In this document: in pieces, positions 40,535 through 50,171 of the stretch
How the letters are laid out: the number at the start of each line of letters is the position of its first letter
Numbering within the stretch: the stretch's first letter is position 1
Source: Bartonella queenslandensis
GTDB lineage: Bacteria; Pseudomonadota; Alphaproteobacteria; Rhizobiales; Rhizobiaceae
Direction of reading: 5' to 3'
Length of the DNA stretch: 64,000 bases
Assembly (NCBI RefSeq): GCF_018155095.1
Contig: NZ_NAAI01000001.1
Span: 248,001 to 312,000 of the forward strand
Translations under genes and position numbers: made by a program
Notes under the pieces: model-generated
Databases searched by the model: none
Told to the model about the DNA's origin: nothing
Seen by the model: the letters and a program-made list of their open reading frames with translations, nothing else

Positions 40535-40789
40535 ATGAAAAAAGAGATTCAAGAGGGGGATATTACGGCTTTAACCTTTGAGCAAGCGCTTAAGCAACTT
40601 GAAGTTATTGTTGAAAATTTAGAACGTGGCGATGTGCCTTTAGAACAATCCATTGATATTTATGAACGTGGTGAAGCGCTTAAAAAACATTGTGAAAAAC
40701 TCTTGAAGGCTGCTGAAGCAAAAGTTGAAAAAATTCAGCTTTCGCAGGAAGGTTCTCCAGAAGGAGTAGAACCCCTTGATGCTCAATAA
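40535..40789 (+). CDS. xseB: Exodeoxyribonuclease VII small subunit
   Basis: An 84-residue helical protein that forms the stalk of ExoVII around XseA. The conserved core [42 protein letters not shown] is present. ATG 40535 is preferred because GAGG lies 5 bases upstream; an in-frame ATG at 40493 would overlap ribB. It starts 7 bp after ribB and lies upstream of dxs, as in many alphaproteobacteria. The large subunit gene xseA is not in the window. Confidence 0.93.
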   Translation: MKKEIQEGDITALTFEQALKQLEVIVENLERGDVPLEQSIDIYERGEALKKHCEKLLKAAEAKVEKIQLSQEGSPEGVEPLDAQ

Positions 40790-41038
40790 TATTAAATATT
40801 TTTTGGGGTATTTATTGTGGGACGAGGAGATGCAATAACCTTATTTTATGAACAAAAAATTTTATCGTTTTTTTTTATAAAATAAGCTAAAAATGGAAAA
40901 AATCATCAATCCTCTTAAAGAGATAAGAGAGAAAAGCATTTTTCAATAAAAAAGGTGTAAAACTCTCAATAAAAGAGTAGAGGAGATATGTTTTTATCAC
41001 GGCTTTCTCGTGAGTTAAGATAATAGGAAGGAATTTTT

Positions 41039-42946
41039 TTGTCTCGGGTTTTAACGCCATTGCTTGATCGTATTTATTTTCCACAAGATTTGAGGGCATT
41101 ACCTGAGTCTGATCTGGTACAGTTGGCTAATGAGTTGCGGACCGAAACAATTGATGCGGTTTCTGTAACAGGTGGTCATCTTGGGGCGGGACTTGGTGTT
41201 GTTGAGCTTACAGTTGCATTACATTATATTTTTGATACACCAGAGGATAGGATTATTTGGGATGTTGGTCATCAAACCTATCCGCACAAAATTTTAACGG
41301 GGCGTAGAGAAAAAATTCGCACATTACGTCAAGAGGGCGGGCTATCAGGTTTTACAAAACGCTTAGAAAGTGTGTATGATCCATTTGGGGCGGGGCACTC
41401 ATCGACTTCTATTTCGGCAGGGCTTGGCATGGCGGTGGCAAGTGCTTTGAAAGCAGAGACAAAACGCAAAGTCATTGCTGTCATTGGTGATGGTGCAATG
41501 TCTGCAGGTATGGCTTATGAAGCAATGAATAACGCTGGTGCTTTGAATGCGCGCTTGATTGTTGTTCTGAATGATAATGATATGTCTATCGCACCGCCTA
41601 CAGGTTCTATGAGTGCACATCTTGCACGGTTAGTATCTCGTCCTTCTTATCGTCATTTACGTGAACGTGTAAAAATGTTGAGCGAAAAATTGCCAAAGTT
41701 TTTTTGGGATAAGGCACGTCGTTCAGAGGAGTTTGCGCGTGGCCTTTTGGTTGGGGGAACGTTATTTGATGAGCTTGGCTTTTATTATGTTGGCCCTATA
41801 GATGGGCACAATCTTGGGCATTTATTACCTGTTTTAAAAAATGTTCGTGAATATCCTCATGGTCCTGTTTTGGTGCATGTTGTAACCCATAAGGGAAAGG
41901 GATATCCACCTGCAGAAGCCTCGTCCGATAAATATCATGGTGTTAATCGTTTTGATGTCACGACAGGAAAACAGGTTAAGACATCAAGTAATATTTTACC
42001 CTATACCAGGGTATTTTCTAAAGCTTTAATAGAAGAAGCATGCCATGATGATAAGATTGTTGGCATAACGGCAGCGATGCCAACAGGGACAGGACTTGAT
42101 TCTTTTGCAGAAAAATTTCCTGAAAAAATGTTTGATGTTGGTATTGCTGAGCAACATGCCGTAACTTTTGCGGCAGGACTTGCTTGTGAAGGATATAAGC
42201 CTTTTGTTGCAATTTATTCTACTTTTTTACAGCGTGCTTATGATCAAATTATTCATGATGTATCAATTCAAAAATTACCGGTGCGTTTTGCCATTGATAG
42301 AGCAGGTTTTGTGGGGGCAGATGGTGCAACGCACGCTGGCAGTTTTGATATTGTTTTTTTGGCCACTCTTCCTGAGTTTGTTGTTATGGCGCCTTCAGAT
42401 GAACTTGAACTGATGCATATGGTGCGTACAGCAGCAGCTTATGATCAGGGGCCCATTTCTTTTCGTTATCCACGTGGTGAAGGTATTGGTATAGATTTAC
42501 CAAAACGTGGTGAGTTATTAGAGATTGGAAAAGGACGTGTTCTGCGTGAAGGAAATAGGATCGCTCTGGTTTGTTTTGGAACGCGGATGTCAGAAGTATT
42601 GCGAGCTGCTGATTTGTTGGGAGCAGAGGGGTTATCGATAACGGTTGCCGATGCACGGTTTGCAAAACCTTTGGATAAGGACTTGATGCGTCGTTTAGCA
42701 CGTGAGCATGAAGTATTAGTGACAATTGAAGAAGGTGCAATCGGCGGATTTGGAGCGCATTTATTACAATTTTTAGCACAAGAAGGGCTCTTAGAGCATG
42801 GTTTGAAAGTTCGTACCCTAAAACTTCCTGATGAATATTTAAATCATGGTTCACCAGAAAAAGTTCTCTCAACGATTGGGCTTGATGCGATGGGTATTGT
42901 CAACACGGTTTTAACGGCCATGGGGCGCGAGATTCGAATGGAATAG
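41039..42946 (+). CDS. dxs: 1-deoxy-D-xylulose-5-phosphate synthase
   Basis: A 635-residue thiamine-diphosphate transketolase-like enzyme at the entry of the MEP isoprenoid pathway; it also feeds thiamine and pyridoxal phosphate synthesis. The [19 protein letters not shown] start, the ThDP motif [18 protein letters not shown] and the C-terminal transketolase domain ([15 protein letters not shown]) are intact. The start is a TTG at 41039 after AGGAAGGAA. The conserved order xseB-dxs-tlyA-rlmD is present, with 250 bp between xseB and dxs. Confidence 0.97.
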   Translation: MSRVLTPLLDRIYFPQDLRALPESDLVQLANELRTETIDAVSVTGGHLGAGLGVVELTVALHYIFDTPEDRIIWDVGHQTYPHKILTGRREKIRTLRQEGGLSGFTKRLESVYDPFGAGHSSTSISAGLGMAVASALKAETKRKVIAVIGDGAMSAGMAYEAMNNAGALNARLIVVLNDNDMSIAPPTGSMSAHLARLVSRPSYRHLRERVKMLSEKLPKFFWDKARRSEEFARGLLVGGTLFDELGFYYVGPIDGHNLGHLLPVLKNVREYPHGPVLVHVVTHKGKGYPPAEASSDKYHGVNRFDVTTGKQVKTSSNILPYTRVFSKALIEEACHDDKIVGITAAMPTGTGLDSFAEKFPEKMFDVGIAEQHAVTFAAGLACEGYKPFVAIYSTFLQRAYDQIIHDVSIQKLPVRFAIDRAGFVGADGATHAGSFDIVFLATLPEFVVMAPSDELELMHMVRTAAAYDQGPISFRYPRGEGIGIDLPKRGELLEIGKGRVLREGNRIALVCFGTRMSEVLRAADLLGAEGLSITVADARFAKPLDKDLMRRLAREHEVLVTIEEGAIGGFGAHLLQFLAQEGLLEHGLKVRTLKLPDEYLNHGSPEKVLSTIGLDAMGIVNTVLTAMGREIRME

Positions 42947-42962
42947 AAAATTCGAGTATAAG

Positions 42963-43706
42963 ATGGCTTCCAGAAAAAGGCTCGATATTCTTTTAGTGGA
43001 AAAAAACTTTTTTACGACACGTTCCCGTGCGCGTGATGCTGTCATGCGCCAAACAGTTAAAGTTAATGGTGAAATCGCTTTAAAAGCGGGGCAAACCTTT
43101 TTTGATAATGCAGAGATTGTCGTTTGTGATCCAGCGCAGAATTATGTTTCGCGGGCAGCATTGAAATTGATTGCAGCACTTGATACATTTCCGATTGTAA
43201 CGGATAAAGTGACAGCCATTGATGTTGGCGCATCAACAGGTGGTTTTACACAAGTTCTCTTGGAGCGTGGGGCAGCCCATGTCATTGCTGTTGATGTTGG
43301 ACATCATCAATTTGATACACGTTTATCGGGCAACAGTGCTGTAACGTTATTAGAGGGTTTAAATGTTAGAGATTTTCAACAGGAACATTTAGGCGGGCGG
43401 GAAATTGATCTTATTGTGTCAGACGTTAGCTTTATTTCTCTCAAACTTGCATTGCTTCCCGTTTTATCGTTAGCCAAGAAGGGGGCTCAGGCTGTTTTAT
43501 TGGTAAAACCTCAGTTTGAGGTTGGCCGTAAGCACCTTGGTAAGGGAGGGATATTAGATCCATCAAGAGCTAAAGAAATTGCTGAGGAGCTTTTTATTTG
43601 GCTAGATACTCAAACGGGGTGGCGTGCAAAAGGTTTACTTTCTTCCCCTATTACAGGTGGTGATGGCAATGTAGAATATTTATTATTCGGAGAAAAGCAA
43701 CAGTGA
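42963..43706 (+). CDS. tlyA: TlyA family rRNA (cytidine-2'-O)-methyltransferase / S4-FtsJ protein
   Basis: A 247-residue protein with an N-terminal S4 RNA-binding domain (about 5-65, RLDILLVEKNFFTTRSRARDAVM) and an FtsJ-like methyltransferase domain (AIDVGASTGGFTQVLLERGA, then VSDVSFISL). TlyA in mycobacteria 2'-O-methylates cytidines in 16S and 23S rRNA, and the family name also covers hemolysin-like proteins; the rRNA role is the better supported. The stop overlaps the GTG start of the next gene by 4 bases. Confidence 0.92.
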   Translation: MASRKRLDILLVEKNFFTTRSRARDAVMRQTVKVNGEIALKAGQTFFDNAEIVVCDPAQNYVSRAALKLIAALDTFPIVTDKVTAIDVGASTGGFTQVLLERGAAHVIAVDVGHHQFDTRLSGNSAVTLLEGLNVRDFQQEHLGGREIDLIVSDVSFISLKLALLPVLSLAKKGAQAVLLVKPQFEVGRKHLGKGGILDPSRAKEIAEELFIWLDTQTGWRAKGLLSSPITGGDGNVEYLLFGEKQQ

Positions 43707-44956
43707 GTGATAATGTTATAATCGACCATATTGGAGCAAATGGTTATGGTACTTCCAAGACATCGTACGGCTTTGTTTATGTTCCTTTTACTTTGCCAGG
43801 AGAATGTGCTGAAGTTACTGTTCGTGGAAAATATGCAACATATATAGCATTAAAAGAAAAATCACCAGAACGTGTTGATGCGCTTTGTCAGCATTTTGGA
43901 GAATGTGGAGGCTGCACTCTTCAACATTGGCGTGCTGATGCTTATCGCGTATGGAAACGACAATTGGTTGTTAATGCACTTAAAAAATATGGAGTTAATA
44001 GTGTTGTTGCACCTTTAATAGAATGCCAACCCTATAGTCGACGACGGATGACTTTAACAGCATCCATGACCCCACAAGGTCAGAAAGTTGGTTTTAACCG
44101 TTATCTCTCTCATGAGATTATAGCTCTTGAGGAATGTCCAGTAAGCTGTCCAGAGCTTATTTCTCAGTTGCGTAATATCAGAGAGCTCTGTTCTTTTCTA
44201 AGCAGCTCTGTTAAACGGTTTCATGTTACAATAACACGCGTTCAAAATGGTGTAGATGTCACTTTAAGTGGTTGCAGTGTACCCCATGAGTCACTTCGTC
44301 AGAAAATGATCAAAGCAGCTCTTTCATATGGGATTACACGTTTGTCTGTTGACGGTGAAGTTTTGATTGAACGAGAAAAACCAGTAATTTACTTTGGTGA
44401 TGTCCGGGTTGAATTTCCTTCTGGTGGTTTTCTTCAAGCAACCTGTGAAGCTGAAAATATCATGGGTAACATTATTTTGACTCATTTAAAAAAAGCAAAG
44501 AATGCTCTTGATTTATTTTCAGGGGTAGGAACATTTGCTTTGCGTATGGCTAAAAAGATGAATGTGCATGCAGTAGAAAATGATGAGAAAGCATTAGAAA
44601 ATTTGAGTTCAGCAGCCCGTTTTACAACTGGTTTAAAAACAGTAACTTGTGAAAAACGCGATCTTTTTCGTCATCCACTCGCTGTGAAGGAACTTGAATG
44701 TTTTGAATCTGTTGTTTTTGATCCTCCTCGTGCCGGTGCAGAGGGACAAGTTCGTGAACTGGCGAAGGCAACAGTATCACATGTTGTGGCAATTTCGTGT
44801 AATCCTGCTACATTTGCGCGTGATTTATCTCTTCTTGTTGCAGGGGGATATACAATAGAAAAGATCACACCAATTGATCAATTTTTATGGTCACCCCATG
44901 TTGAAGTTGTTGCTGTTTTGAGCAAAAATAAAAAGAAGAAGAGCTGGAAACTTTAG
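43703..44956 (+). CDS. RlmD/TrmA-type class I SAM-dependent RNA (uracil-C5) methyltransferase
   Basis: A 417-residue protein. A TRAM-like start is followed by an iron-sulfur cluster motif CQHFGECGGC (about 63-72, with a further Cys in the family pattern). The SAM domain has ALDLFSGVGTFALRMA and VFDPPRAGA, and the catalytic cysteine is in AISCNPATFARDL. It probably makes a 5-methyluridine in 23S rRNA (RlmD-like). The start GTG 43703 overlaps the tlyA stop (GTGA), so the two are translationally coupled. Confidence 0.9.
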   Translation: MSDNVIIDHIGANGYGTSKTSYGFVYVPFTLPGECAEVTVRGKYATYIALKEKSPERVDALCQHFGECGGCTLQHWRADAYRVWKRQLVVNALKKYGVNSVVAPLIECQPYSRRRMTLTASMTPQGQKVGFNRYLSHEIIALEECPVSCPELISQLRNIRELCSFLSSSVKRFHVTITRVQNGVDVTLSGCSVPHESLRQKMIKAALSYGITRLSVDGEVLIEREKPVIYFGDVRVEFPSGGFLQATCEAENIMGNIILTHLKKAKNALDLFSGVGTFALRMAKKMNVHAVENDEKALENLSSAARFTTGLKTVTCEKRDLFRHPLAVKELECFESVVFDPPRAGAEGQVRELAKATVSHVVAISCNPATFARDLSLLVAGGYTIEKITPIDQFLWSPHVEVVAVLSKNKKKKSWKL

Positions 44957-45212
44957 CTTAAAAGTCTTTTTAACATTATAAAGTTTTTTTTAAAAAAGTC
45001 TACTTGGGGATTATTATAAAAATCTCTCTAGAATTTATCACAATAATAACCTTTTTCTCATTTGAATTTAAGAGCACTGCATGTAGACAGTGTTTTTACT
45101 TTAAACTTTTTTATTATGAAACAGACAGTGTTACCCCACACAAAAGACTAACGTATTACAAAGAAAGTATGTTTGAGGGTGTATCTGAAAGCCGGCATCA
45201 CCACTATATGTG
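44957..45212. other. Gene-free stretch after the methyltransferase gene
   Basis: About 250 bp leading into the interspersed repeat. A 75-codon frame at 45004-45231 has no family similarity and lies partly in the repeat, so it is not called. Confidence 0.45.
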
Positions 45213-45435
45213 CCATTACCCAATATCGTGACAGACTTTGGCATTTGAGATGGTTCATAAGAGGCATGTTTTTTGTACAGTTTCATCCCACACAACTCCC
45301 TTTACTTGTAATATACAAATCAATGGTTTTATTGATACAACATACACAGATTTAAAGTAAGAGAATTCCACAGTATTCAAGGGTTCTAATTCAAGTTGAA
45401 TAACGCTAGATTATCTTTATAAATCAATATATTAT
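45213..45435 (+). repeat. Interspersed repeat, copy 1
   Basis: About 220 bp, one of three clear copies. The left part reads GACAGACTTTGGCATTTGAG then a TGGTTCATAAGAGG motif; the middle has AAGTAAGAGAATTCCACAGT; the right end is AATTCAAGTTGAATAACGCT, then AGATTATCTTTATAAATCAA. It lies between the convergent genes for the RNA methyltransferase and tldD. No reading frame is conserved between copies. Confidence 0.7.
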
Positions 45436-45504
45436 GTAAAATCCTCCCTCATAAATCGTTTTAATAGATGAGAAGGGAGAAATACTGGGAAGGAATGAGA
45501 ACGG

Positions 45505-46929
45505 TTATTCTTTTGTAAGCGCGGTTCCACCAATTGTCATATTATTGATTCGCAAATGAGGTTGTCCAACACCAACAGGAACATTTTGCCCTGCTTTTCC
45601 GCACATACCAATACCGTTATCCAGTTTACTATCATTTCCAATCATTGTGATACGTTTCATAGCCTCCGGTCCATTTCCAATAAGGGTTGCACCTTTTATC
45701 GGTGCACCAATTTTACCATTTTCTACTCGGTATGCTTCAGTACATTCAAAGACGAATTTACCAGAAGTAATATCAACTTGTCCTCCACCAAATGAAACAG
45801 CGTAGATACCACTTTTAAGGGAAGAAAGGATTTCTTCAGGTGTTTTATCGCCTCCTAGCATGATTGTATTCGTCATACGTGGCATTGGGGCGTAAGCATA
45901 GGATTCACGTCGTCCATTTCCAGTTGATTTACTTCCCATAAGCCGTGCATTAAGCCTATCTTGCATAAAACCAACGAGTTTCCCATCTTCAATGAGAACA
46001 TTATATCCTGAAGGGGTTCCCTCATCATCGATCGTGAGTGAGCCTCGGCAATGAGGAATTGTTCCATCATCAACAACTGTAACACCTTTTGCCGCAACTT
46101 GTTGTCCTAAAAGTTCAGCAAAAGCGGATGTTTTTTTGCGATTAAAGTCACCTTCTAAACCATGACCTACGGCTTCATGGAGCATAACGCCAGGCCATCC
46201 ATTGGCTAAGACAACATCAAATGTTCCTGCAGGTGCTGCTTCTGCTTCTAAATTTGTTAAAGCCATACGTAAGGCTTCATCCGCGGCTTGTTTCCAATGA
46301 TCTTCACGAATAAATTGGTTAAATGCTTGTCGTCCCCCACATCCATAAAAACCATTTTCACGTCGATTGCCTTCAGCCGCAACCACAGATATAGAAAGGC
46401 GTACAAGGGGACGAATATCACGAACCAAATATCCATCAGCCCGTAAAATTTCGATATGTTGTAGTGAGCCAGAAAGAGAAACAGTTACTTGATGCAATTT
46501 ATCATTTTTTGCTCGTAAATAAGCATCAATTTTTTGCAAAAGAGCACTTTTTTCTTCAAATGATGGAGCCTCAAGGGGATTATGTGGTTGATAAAGCCTC
46601 TTATTTGTTTGTTGAGGAGCTACACTATAAGGTCCGGCATGATTATTATAGGTAACAGTTTTAGCTGCTTCACAAGCATGTTTGAGTGCAGCAGCGGATA
46701 ATTCACTAGAATGTGCATATCCAGTCGCCTCTCCAGCAACGACACGCATACCAAACCCCATATCTTGATGGAAAGAGCCGTTTTTAAGTTGTCCGTTATC
46801 AAATAAAAGGGCTTCGCTTTCTGTATACTCGAGGTAAAGTTCGCCATCATCAGCATGATGAAGCGTTTCCTGTACAAGTGATTGCACTTTAGAGGAAGCA
46901 ATATCAAAATGATCAATGAGCGATTTCAT
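45505..46929 (-). CDS. tldD: Metalloprotease TldD
   Basis: A 474-residue subunit of the TldD/TldE (PmbA) protease that degrades unfolded peptides, and in some bacteria processes modified peptides or toxins. The zinc-binding HExxxH motif is in VMLHEAVGHGLEGDFNRK, and the conserved C-terminal VGNGPEAM-type region and MCGKAGQ segment are present. The length is typical. AGGATAATTT precedes the ATG. In Rhizobiales tldD lies beside an ialB-type gene and the cox operon, and the first half of that order is kept here. Confidence 0.95.
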   Translation of the reverse strand: MKSLIDHFDIASSKVQSLVQETLHHADDGELYLEYTESEALLFDNGQLKNGSFHQDMGFGMRVVAGEATGYAHSSELSAAALKHACEAAKTVTYNNHAGPYSVAPQQTNKRLYQPHNPLEAPSFEEKSALLQKIDAYLRAKNDKLHQVTVSLSGSLQHIEILRADGYLVRDIRPLVRLSISVVAAEGNRRENGFYGCGGRQAFNQFIREDHWKQAADEALRMALTNLEAEAAPAGTFDVVLANGWPGVMLHEAVGHGLEGDFNRKKTSAFAELLGQQVAAKGVTVVDDGTIPHCRGSLTIDDEGTPSGYNVLIEDGKLVGFMQDRLNARLMGSKSTGNGRRESYAYAPMPRMTNTIMLGGDKTPEEILSSLKSGIYAVSFGGGQVDITSGKFVFECTEAYRVENGKIGAPIKGATLIGNGPEAMKRITMIGNDSKLDNGIGMCGKAGQNVPVGVGQPHLRINNMTIGGTALTKE

Positions 46930-47039
46930 AAAAATTATCCTATTTTTATTGGGGGCTTAGAAGATTTTTATTAATATAATTTAAGAATCTTTTAAAATAT
47001 ATGAGGAGATTTTAATCATCTCGTTTGTGTTGATTTCAT

Positions 47040-47579
47040 TCATGTGGGCAAGGTTGCATAGGCGTCACCAAGACCATGAAGGTCAACCAGTCCTCCAATT
47101 CCTTGCTCAGGGGTCGTAAAGATAAAATAGGTTGCCATTTTTCCTTTTAAAAAGAGTTGTAATATGTCTTCCTTAAGAAAAGCTTCAGCAACACAATTAT
47201 CACCAAGACAACGACGATATTCCATCCTACCCATATTTTTATCGTCAATTTTAATTCCAACGCCAGGACGCAATTCAACACGAATCGGAACAAAAACACG
47301 CATTAAAGCACCTTGCTTTTGAGGCAGTTTATAAAATGTAACACGCAAGGTAATATCATGACGGCCTTGTGTATGGACGTTTTGTACAACTTCACACTGC
47401 ATATTCGGTGTCCCTGGTGGAAGAGCACAAACTTTTGTCCATGCACCATAGGTTTGTGGAGGAGGGACATTTTGCGCATAGGGTGTTTGTGCAAAAGCGT
47501 AATTAATAGAACTGCTATAAAGTGGGTGAAGAACAGCACCAATAAAAAAAACTTTTTTGAGTAATTTATAAAGTATCAC
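47040..47579 (-). CDS. Invasion associated locus B (IalB) family protein
   Basis: A 179-residue exported protein with a signal peptide (KLLKKVFFIGAVLHPLYSSS, ending INYAFA before QTPYAQ). The IalB-type domain includes the block TYGAWTKVCA, the MRVFVPIRVELRPGVGIKID segment and the paired cysteines of RRCLGDNCVAE. IalB of Bartonella bacilliformis is needed for erythrocyte invasion, but the family is common in free-living Rhizobiales, so this member need not be a virulence factor. GTG 47579 is chosen since AGGA lies 6 bases upstream and a clean signal peptide follows; ATG 47603 is the alternative. Confidence 0.85.
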   Translation of the reverse strand: MILYKLLKKVFFIGAVLHPLYSSSINYAFAQTPYAQNVPPPQTYGAWTKVCALPPGTPNMQCEVVQNVHTQGRHDITLRVTFYKLPQKQGALMRVFVPIRVELRPGVGIKIDDKNMGRMEYRRCLGDNCVAEAFLKEDILQLFLKGKMATYFIFTTPEQGIGGLVDLHGLGDAYATLPT

Positions 47580-47606
47580 AGAAAATCCTATCCAACTCAG
47601 CATCTA

Positions 47607-47627
47607 CACAATCATGCATAGATTGTG
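47607..47627. promoter_or_regulatory. Inverted repeat just upstream of the ialB-like gene
   Basis: CACAATC (47607-47613) and GATTGTG (47621-47627) form a perfect 7-bp inverted repeat around ATGCATA, itself nearly palindromic. It lies 28 bases upstream of the preferred start, so it could be an operator or an mRNA hairpin. Confidence 0.35.
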
Positions 47628-48020
47628 CATAAAAAATGAATTTCTCACATAAAAACTATAACACAAAACCAGTATTTACCAAAATATATTCATCTCTATG
47701 TAATAAATAAAGGAAAATGAGAAAAAGGAGCATTTTATAGGAGATAAGTTTTCAGGATGGCTTTATGCTGTTTGGTAGGATACACTTTATATGATACATT
47801 TGTAATGTAAGAGAAAATGTTGATTGAAAAAATGTATTTTTATTGCAAATATTTATATCTATTTTTTAGGAAATGCGTACAAGAAGGGTATGCCATATTT
47901 TCTCAAAAATAGCAGTGGTCTTAATTGGTCATTCCGTATGTTAGATAATGTTTGCCAAATAATATTTGCCAAATAATATTTGTTTGTGAATGACAGAAAT
48001 GAAAAAGGGTGTTGAGTGGA
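47628..48020. other. Gene-free divergent stretch where coxB-coxA would be expected
   Basis: About 390 bp without a gene, between the ialB-like gene and ctaB. In free-living Rhizobiales the cytochrome c oxidase genes coxB and coxA usually lie here; no remnant of them is recognised. A direct repeat AATATTTGCCAAATAATATTTG occurs near 47963-47982 (short units in tandem). Confidence 0.5.
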
Positions 48021-48956
48021 ATGTCTGTTTCAGGAGAGTTATCGGTTGCAAATGGTAAATCAACGCCACCAAAATCCAGTATCAGTGATTATATTACATT
48101 ATTAAAGCCGCGTGTTATGTCACTTGTGGTCTTTACAGCACTAGTTGGTTTAGTGGCGTCTCCTGTTTCCATCAATCCGTGGTATGGTTTTTTAGCCGTT
48201 TTATGTATTGCTGCTGGCGGTGGGGGTGCGGGAGCATTGAACATGTGGTATGATGCTGACATCGATGCTGTTATGGAACGGACCAAAAAGCGTCCCATTC
48301 CCATGGGTAAAATCAGCTCCCGAAAGGCATTTATTTTTGGCATGGTTCTTTCTATGCTTTCAGTATTGGTCATGGGGAGCTTCATTAATTGGTTTTCGGC
48401 ATTTTTTCTTGCGTTTACGATTTTCTTTTATGTCGTTATCTATACAATTTGGTTAAAGCGTATCACCCCACAAAATATTGTTATTGGGGGGGCTTCTGGG
48501 GCTTTTCCACCAATGATTGGATGGGCTGTAACAACTGGGACTGTAAGTTTTGATAGTTTTTTATTATTTTTAATCATTTTTATGTGGACACCTCCTCATT
48601 TTTGGGCTCTTTCTCTCTTTTCATCTCTTGATTATGAGGCTGCGGGTATCCCTATGATGCCTAATGTACGAGGCGAATACTCAACAAAAAAACAGATCTT
48701 ATTCTATACCATTTTGATGGTATTATGTGCCGCTGCTCCTTACTTTACTGGTCTTGGTGGAATTTTTTATGGCATCTTTTCAACAATTTTAGGTCTTATT
48801 TTTATTTATTTTGCCTATCGTTTGTGGAAAGCGGATACACATAGTGAAACTATTTTGATGGCCAAAAAAACCTTTTTCTTTTCGTTGCTTTATTTGGCCG
48901 CTATCTTTGGCGTTCTTTTGATTGAATCTCTTGTTCAGTATTTTATCGACCTTTAG
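48021..48956 (+). CDS. ctaB: Protoheme IX farnesyltransferase (heme O synthase)
   Basis: A 311-residue membrane prenyltransferase of the UbiA superfamily that attaches farnesyl to heme B, giving heme O for bo3- or aa3-type oxidases. The first Asp-rich motif is NMWYDADIDAVMERT with the following RPIPMGKI, and the second is SLFSSLDYEAAGIPMMPN. About nine helices are visible. ATG 48021 fits the family start SVSGELSV; the in-frame GTG 48009 is less likely. It stands alone on its strand here rather than inside a cox operon. Confidence 0.95.
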   Translation: MSVSGELSVANGKSTPPKSSISDYITLLKPRVMSLVVFTALVGLVASPVSINPWYGFLAVLCIAAGGGGAGALNMWYDADIDAVMERTKKRPIPMGKISSRKAFIFGMVLSMLSVLVMGSFINWFSAFFLAFTIFFYVVIYTIWLKRITPQNIVIGGASGAFPPMIGWAVTTGTVSFDSFLLFLIIFMWTPPHFWALSLFSSLDYEAAGIPMMPNVRGEYSTKKQILFYTILMVLCAAAPYFTGLGGIFYGIFSTILGLIFIYFAYRLWKADTHSETILMAKKTFFFSLLYLAAIFGVLLIESLVQYFIDL

Positions 48957-49115
48957 GCAAATAGAATGAAAAATTAAATTTTAAAAGAGCTTTTCTTCAA
49001 GAAAATGCTGTAGAATGTTTTCTTATGTAAAAGATAATATTGCGCGTTTTTTTTACATTGCGTATTCATGTATAATATTTGAATATTATAAAACTGTAGA
49101 GATTAAGGATGATTT

Positions 49116-50171
49116 ATGTCTGGACTTCCCCCCTTAACGATACGTCTTTGTGGTCCACGTGGATTTTGTGCAGGGGTTGATCGTGCTATCCAGATTGTTC
49201 TACTTGCATTAAAAAAATATAGTGCTCCAGTGTATGTTCGTCATGAAATTGTACACAATCGCTACGTGGTTGAGGGATTACAGCAAAGAGGAGCCGTTTT
49301 TGTTGAAGAACTTGATGAGATTCCAGAAGAACATCGCAATCAACCGGTTGTTTTTTCTGCCCATGGTGTACCAAAATCTGTCTCAGAAGAGGCTCGACGT
49401 TATAATTTGTTTTATCTTGATGCAACATGTCCGTTGGTCTCGAAAGTTCATAAACAAGCGATACGGCATCAACGTCATGGTCGCCATGTTATATTGATTG
49501 GTCATGCTGGTCATCCTGAGGTTATAGGAACCATGGGACAGCTTGAAGATGGGGCTGTGACGCTCATTGAAACGATAGAAGATGCTTTGCATTATCAACC
49601 AAGTGATCCAGATAAATTAGGGTTTGTTACACAAACGACACTTTCTGTTGAAGACACAGCAGGAATTCTTGATGTATTACAACAACGTTTTCCTACATTA
49701 GCAGCTCCAGCAGCTGAGTCAATTTGCTATGCTACAACGAATCGGCAAGACGCAGTGAAGGCAGCAGCAAAGGGAAGTGATTTGTTTTTGATTGTTGGAG
49801 CACCAAATTCTTCTAATTCGCGACGTTTGGTAGAAGTTGCTGAAAAGTCTGGTGCACGGCAAGCTATTTTAGTTCAACGCGCTGATGAAATTAATTTTGA
49901 AAACCTAAAAGCTCTTTCTGTTGTTAGTCTTTCAGCAGGAGCTTCGGCTCCTGAAGTTATTATTGATGAAATTATTGCTGCGTTTCGTGAGCGTTATGAT
50001 GTGACAATAGAATTAGCTGAAACAGTGGTGGAAACGGAAAGATTTTTAGTGAGTCGCGAATTACGTGACGTCATTTTAACGTCTCAAGATATGGCATTTG
50101 TGAATGGTCAAGCAAATAATGCAAAAAATGAAAATCAGAATACAGACATGTCTACAACGAAAGCAGAATAA
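49116..50171 (+). CDS. ispH: 4-hydroxy-3-methylbut-2-enyl diphosphate reductase
   Basis: A 351-residue iron-sulfur enzyme for the final MEP-pathway step, giving IPP and DMAPP. The three cluster cysteines are in [19 protein letters not shown] and [10 protein letters not shown], and the substrate-binding [11 protein letters not shown] segment is present. The C-terminal tail after about residue 320 is an extra polar extension. The stop overlaps the thrB start as TAATG, so translation is coupled with thrB. Confidence 0.96.
   Translation: MSGLPPLTIRLCGPRGFCAGVDRAIQIVLLALKKYSAPVYVRHEIVHNRYVVEGLQQRGAVFVEELDEIPEEHRNQPVVFSAHGVPKSVSEEARRYNLFYLDATCPLVSKVHKQAIRHQRHGRHVILIGHAGHPEVIGTMGQLEDGAVTLIETIEDALHYQPSDPDKLGFVTQTTLSVEDTAGILDVLQQRFPTLAAPAAESICYATTNRQDAVKAAAKGSDLFLIVGAPNSSNSRRLVEVAEKSGARQAILVQRADEINFENLKALSVVSLSAGASAPEVIIDEIIAAFRERYDVTIELAETVVETERFLVSRELRDVILTSQDMAFVNGQANNAKNENQNTDMSTTKAE

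Noticed and set aside
42384-42872. 162-codon open frame on the minus strand inside dxs
   Set aside because: Antisense to an intact, conserved gene; Leu/His-rich composition is typical of a shadow frame.
45004-45231. 75-codon frame after the RNA methyltransferase gene
   Set aside because: Partly inside the interspersed repeat; the frame is not kept in the other repeat copies.
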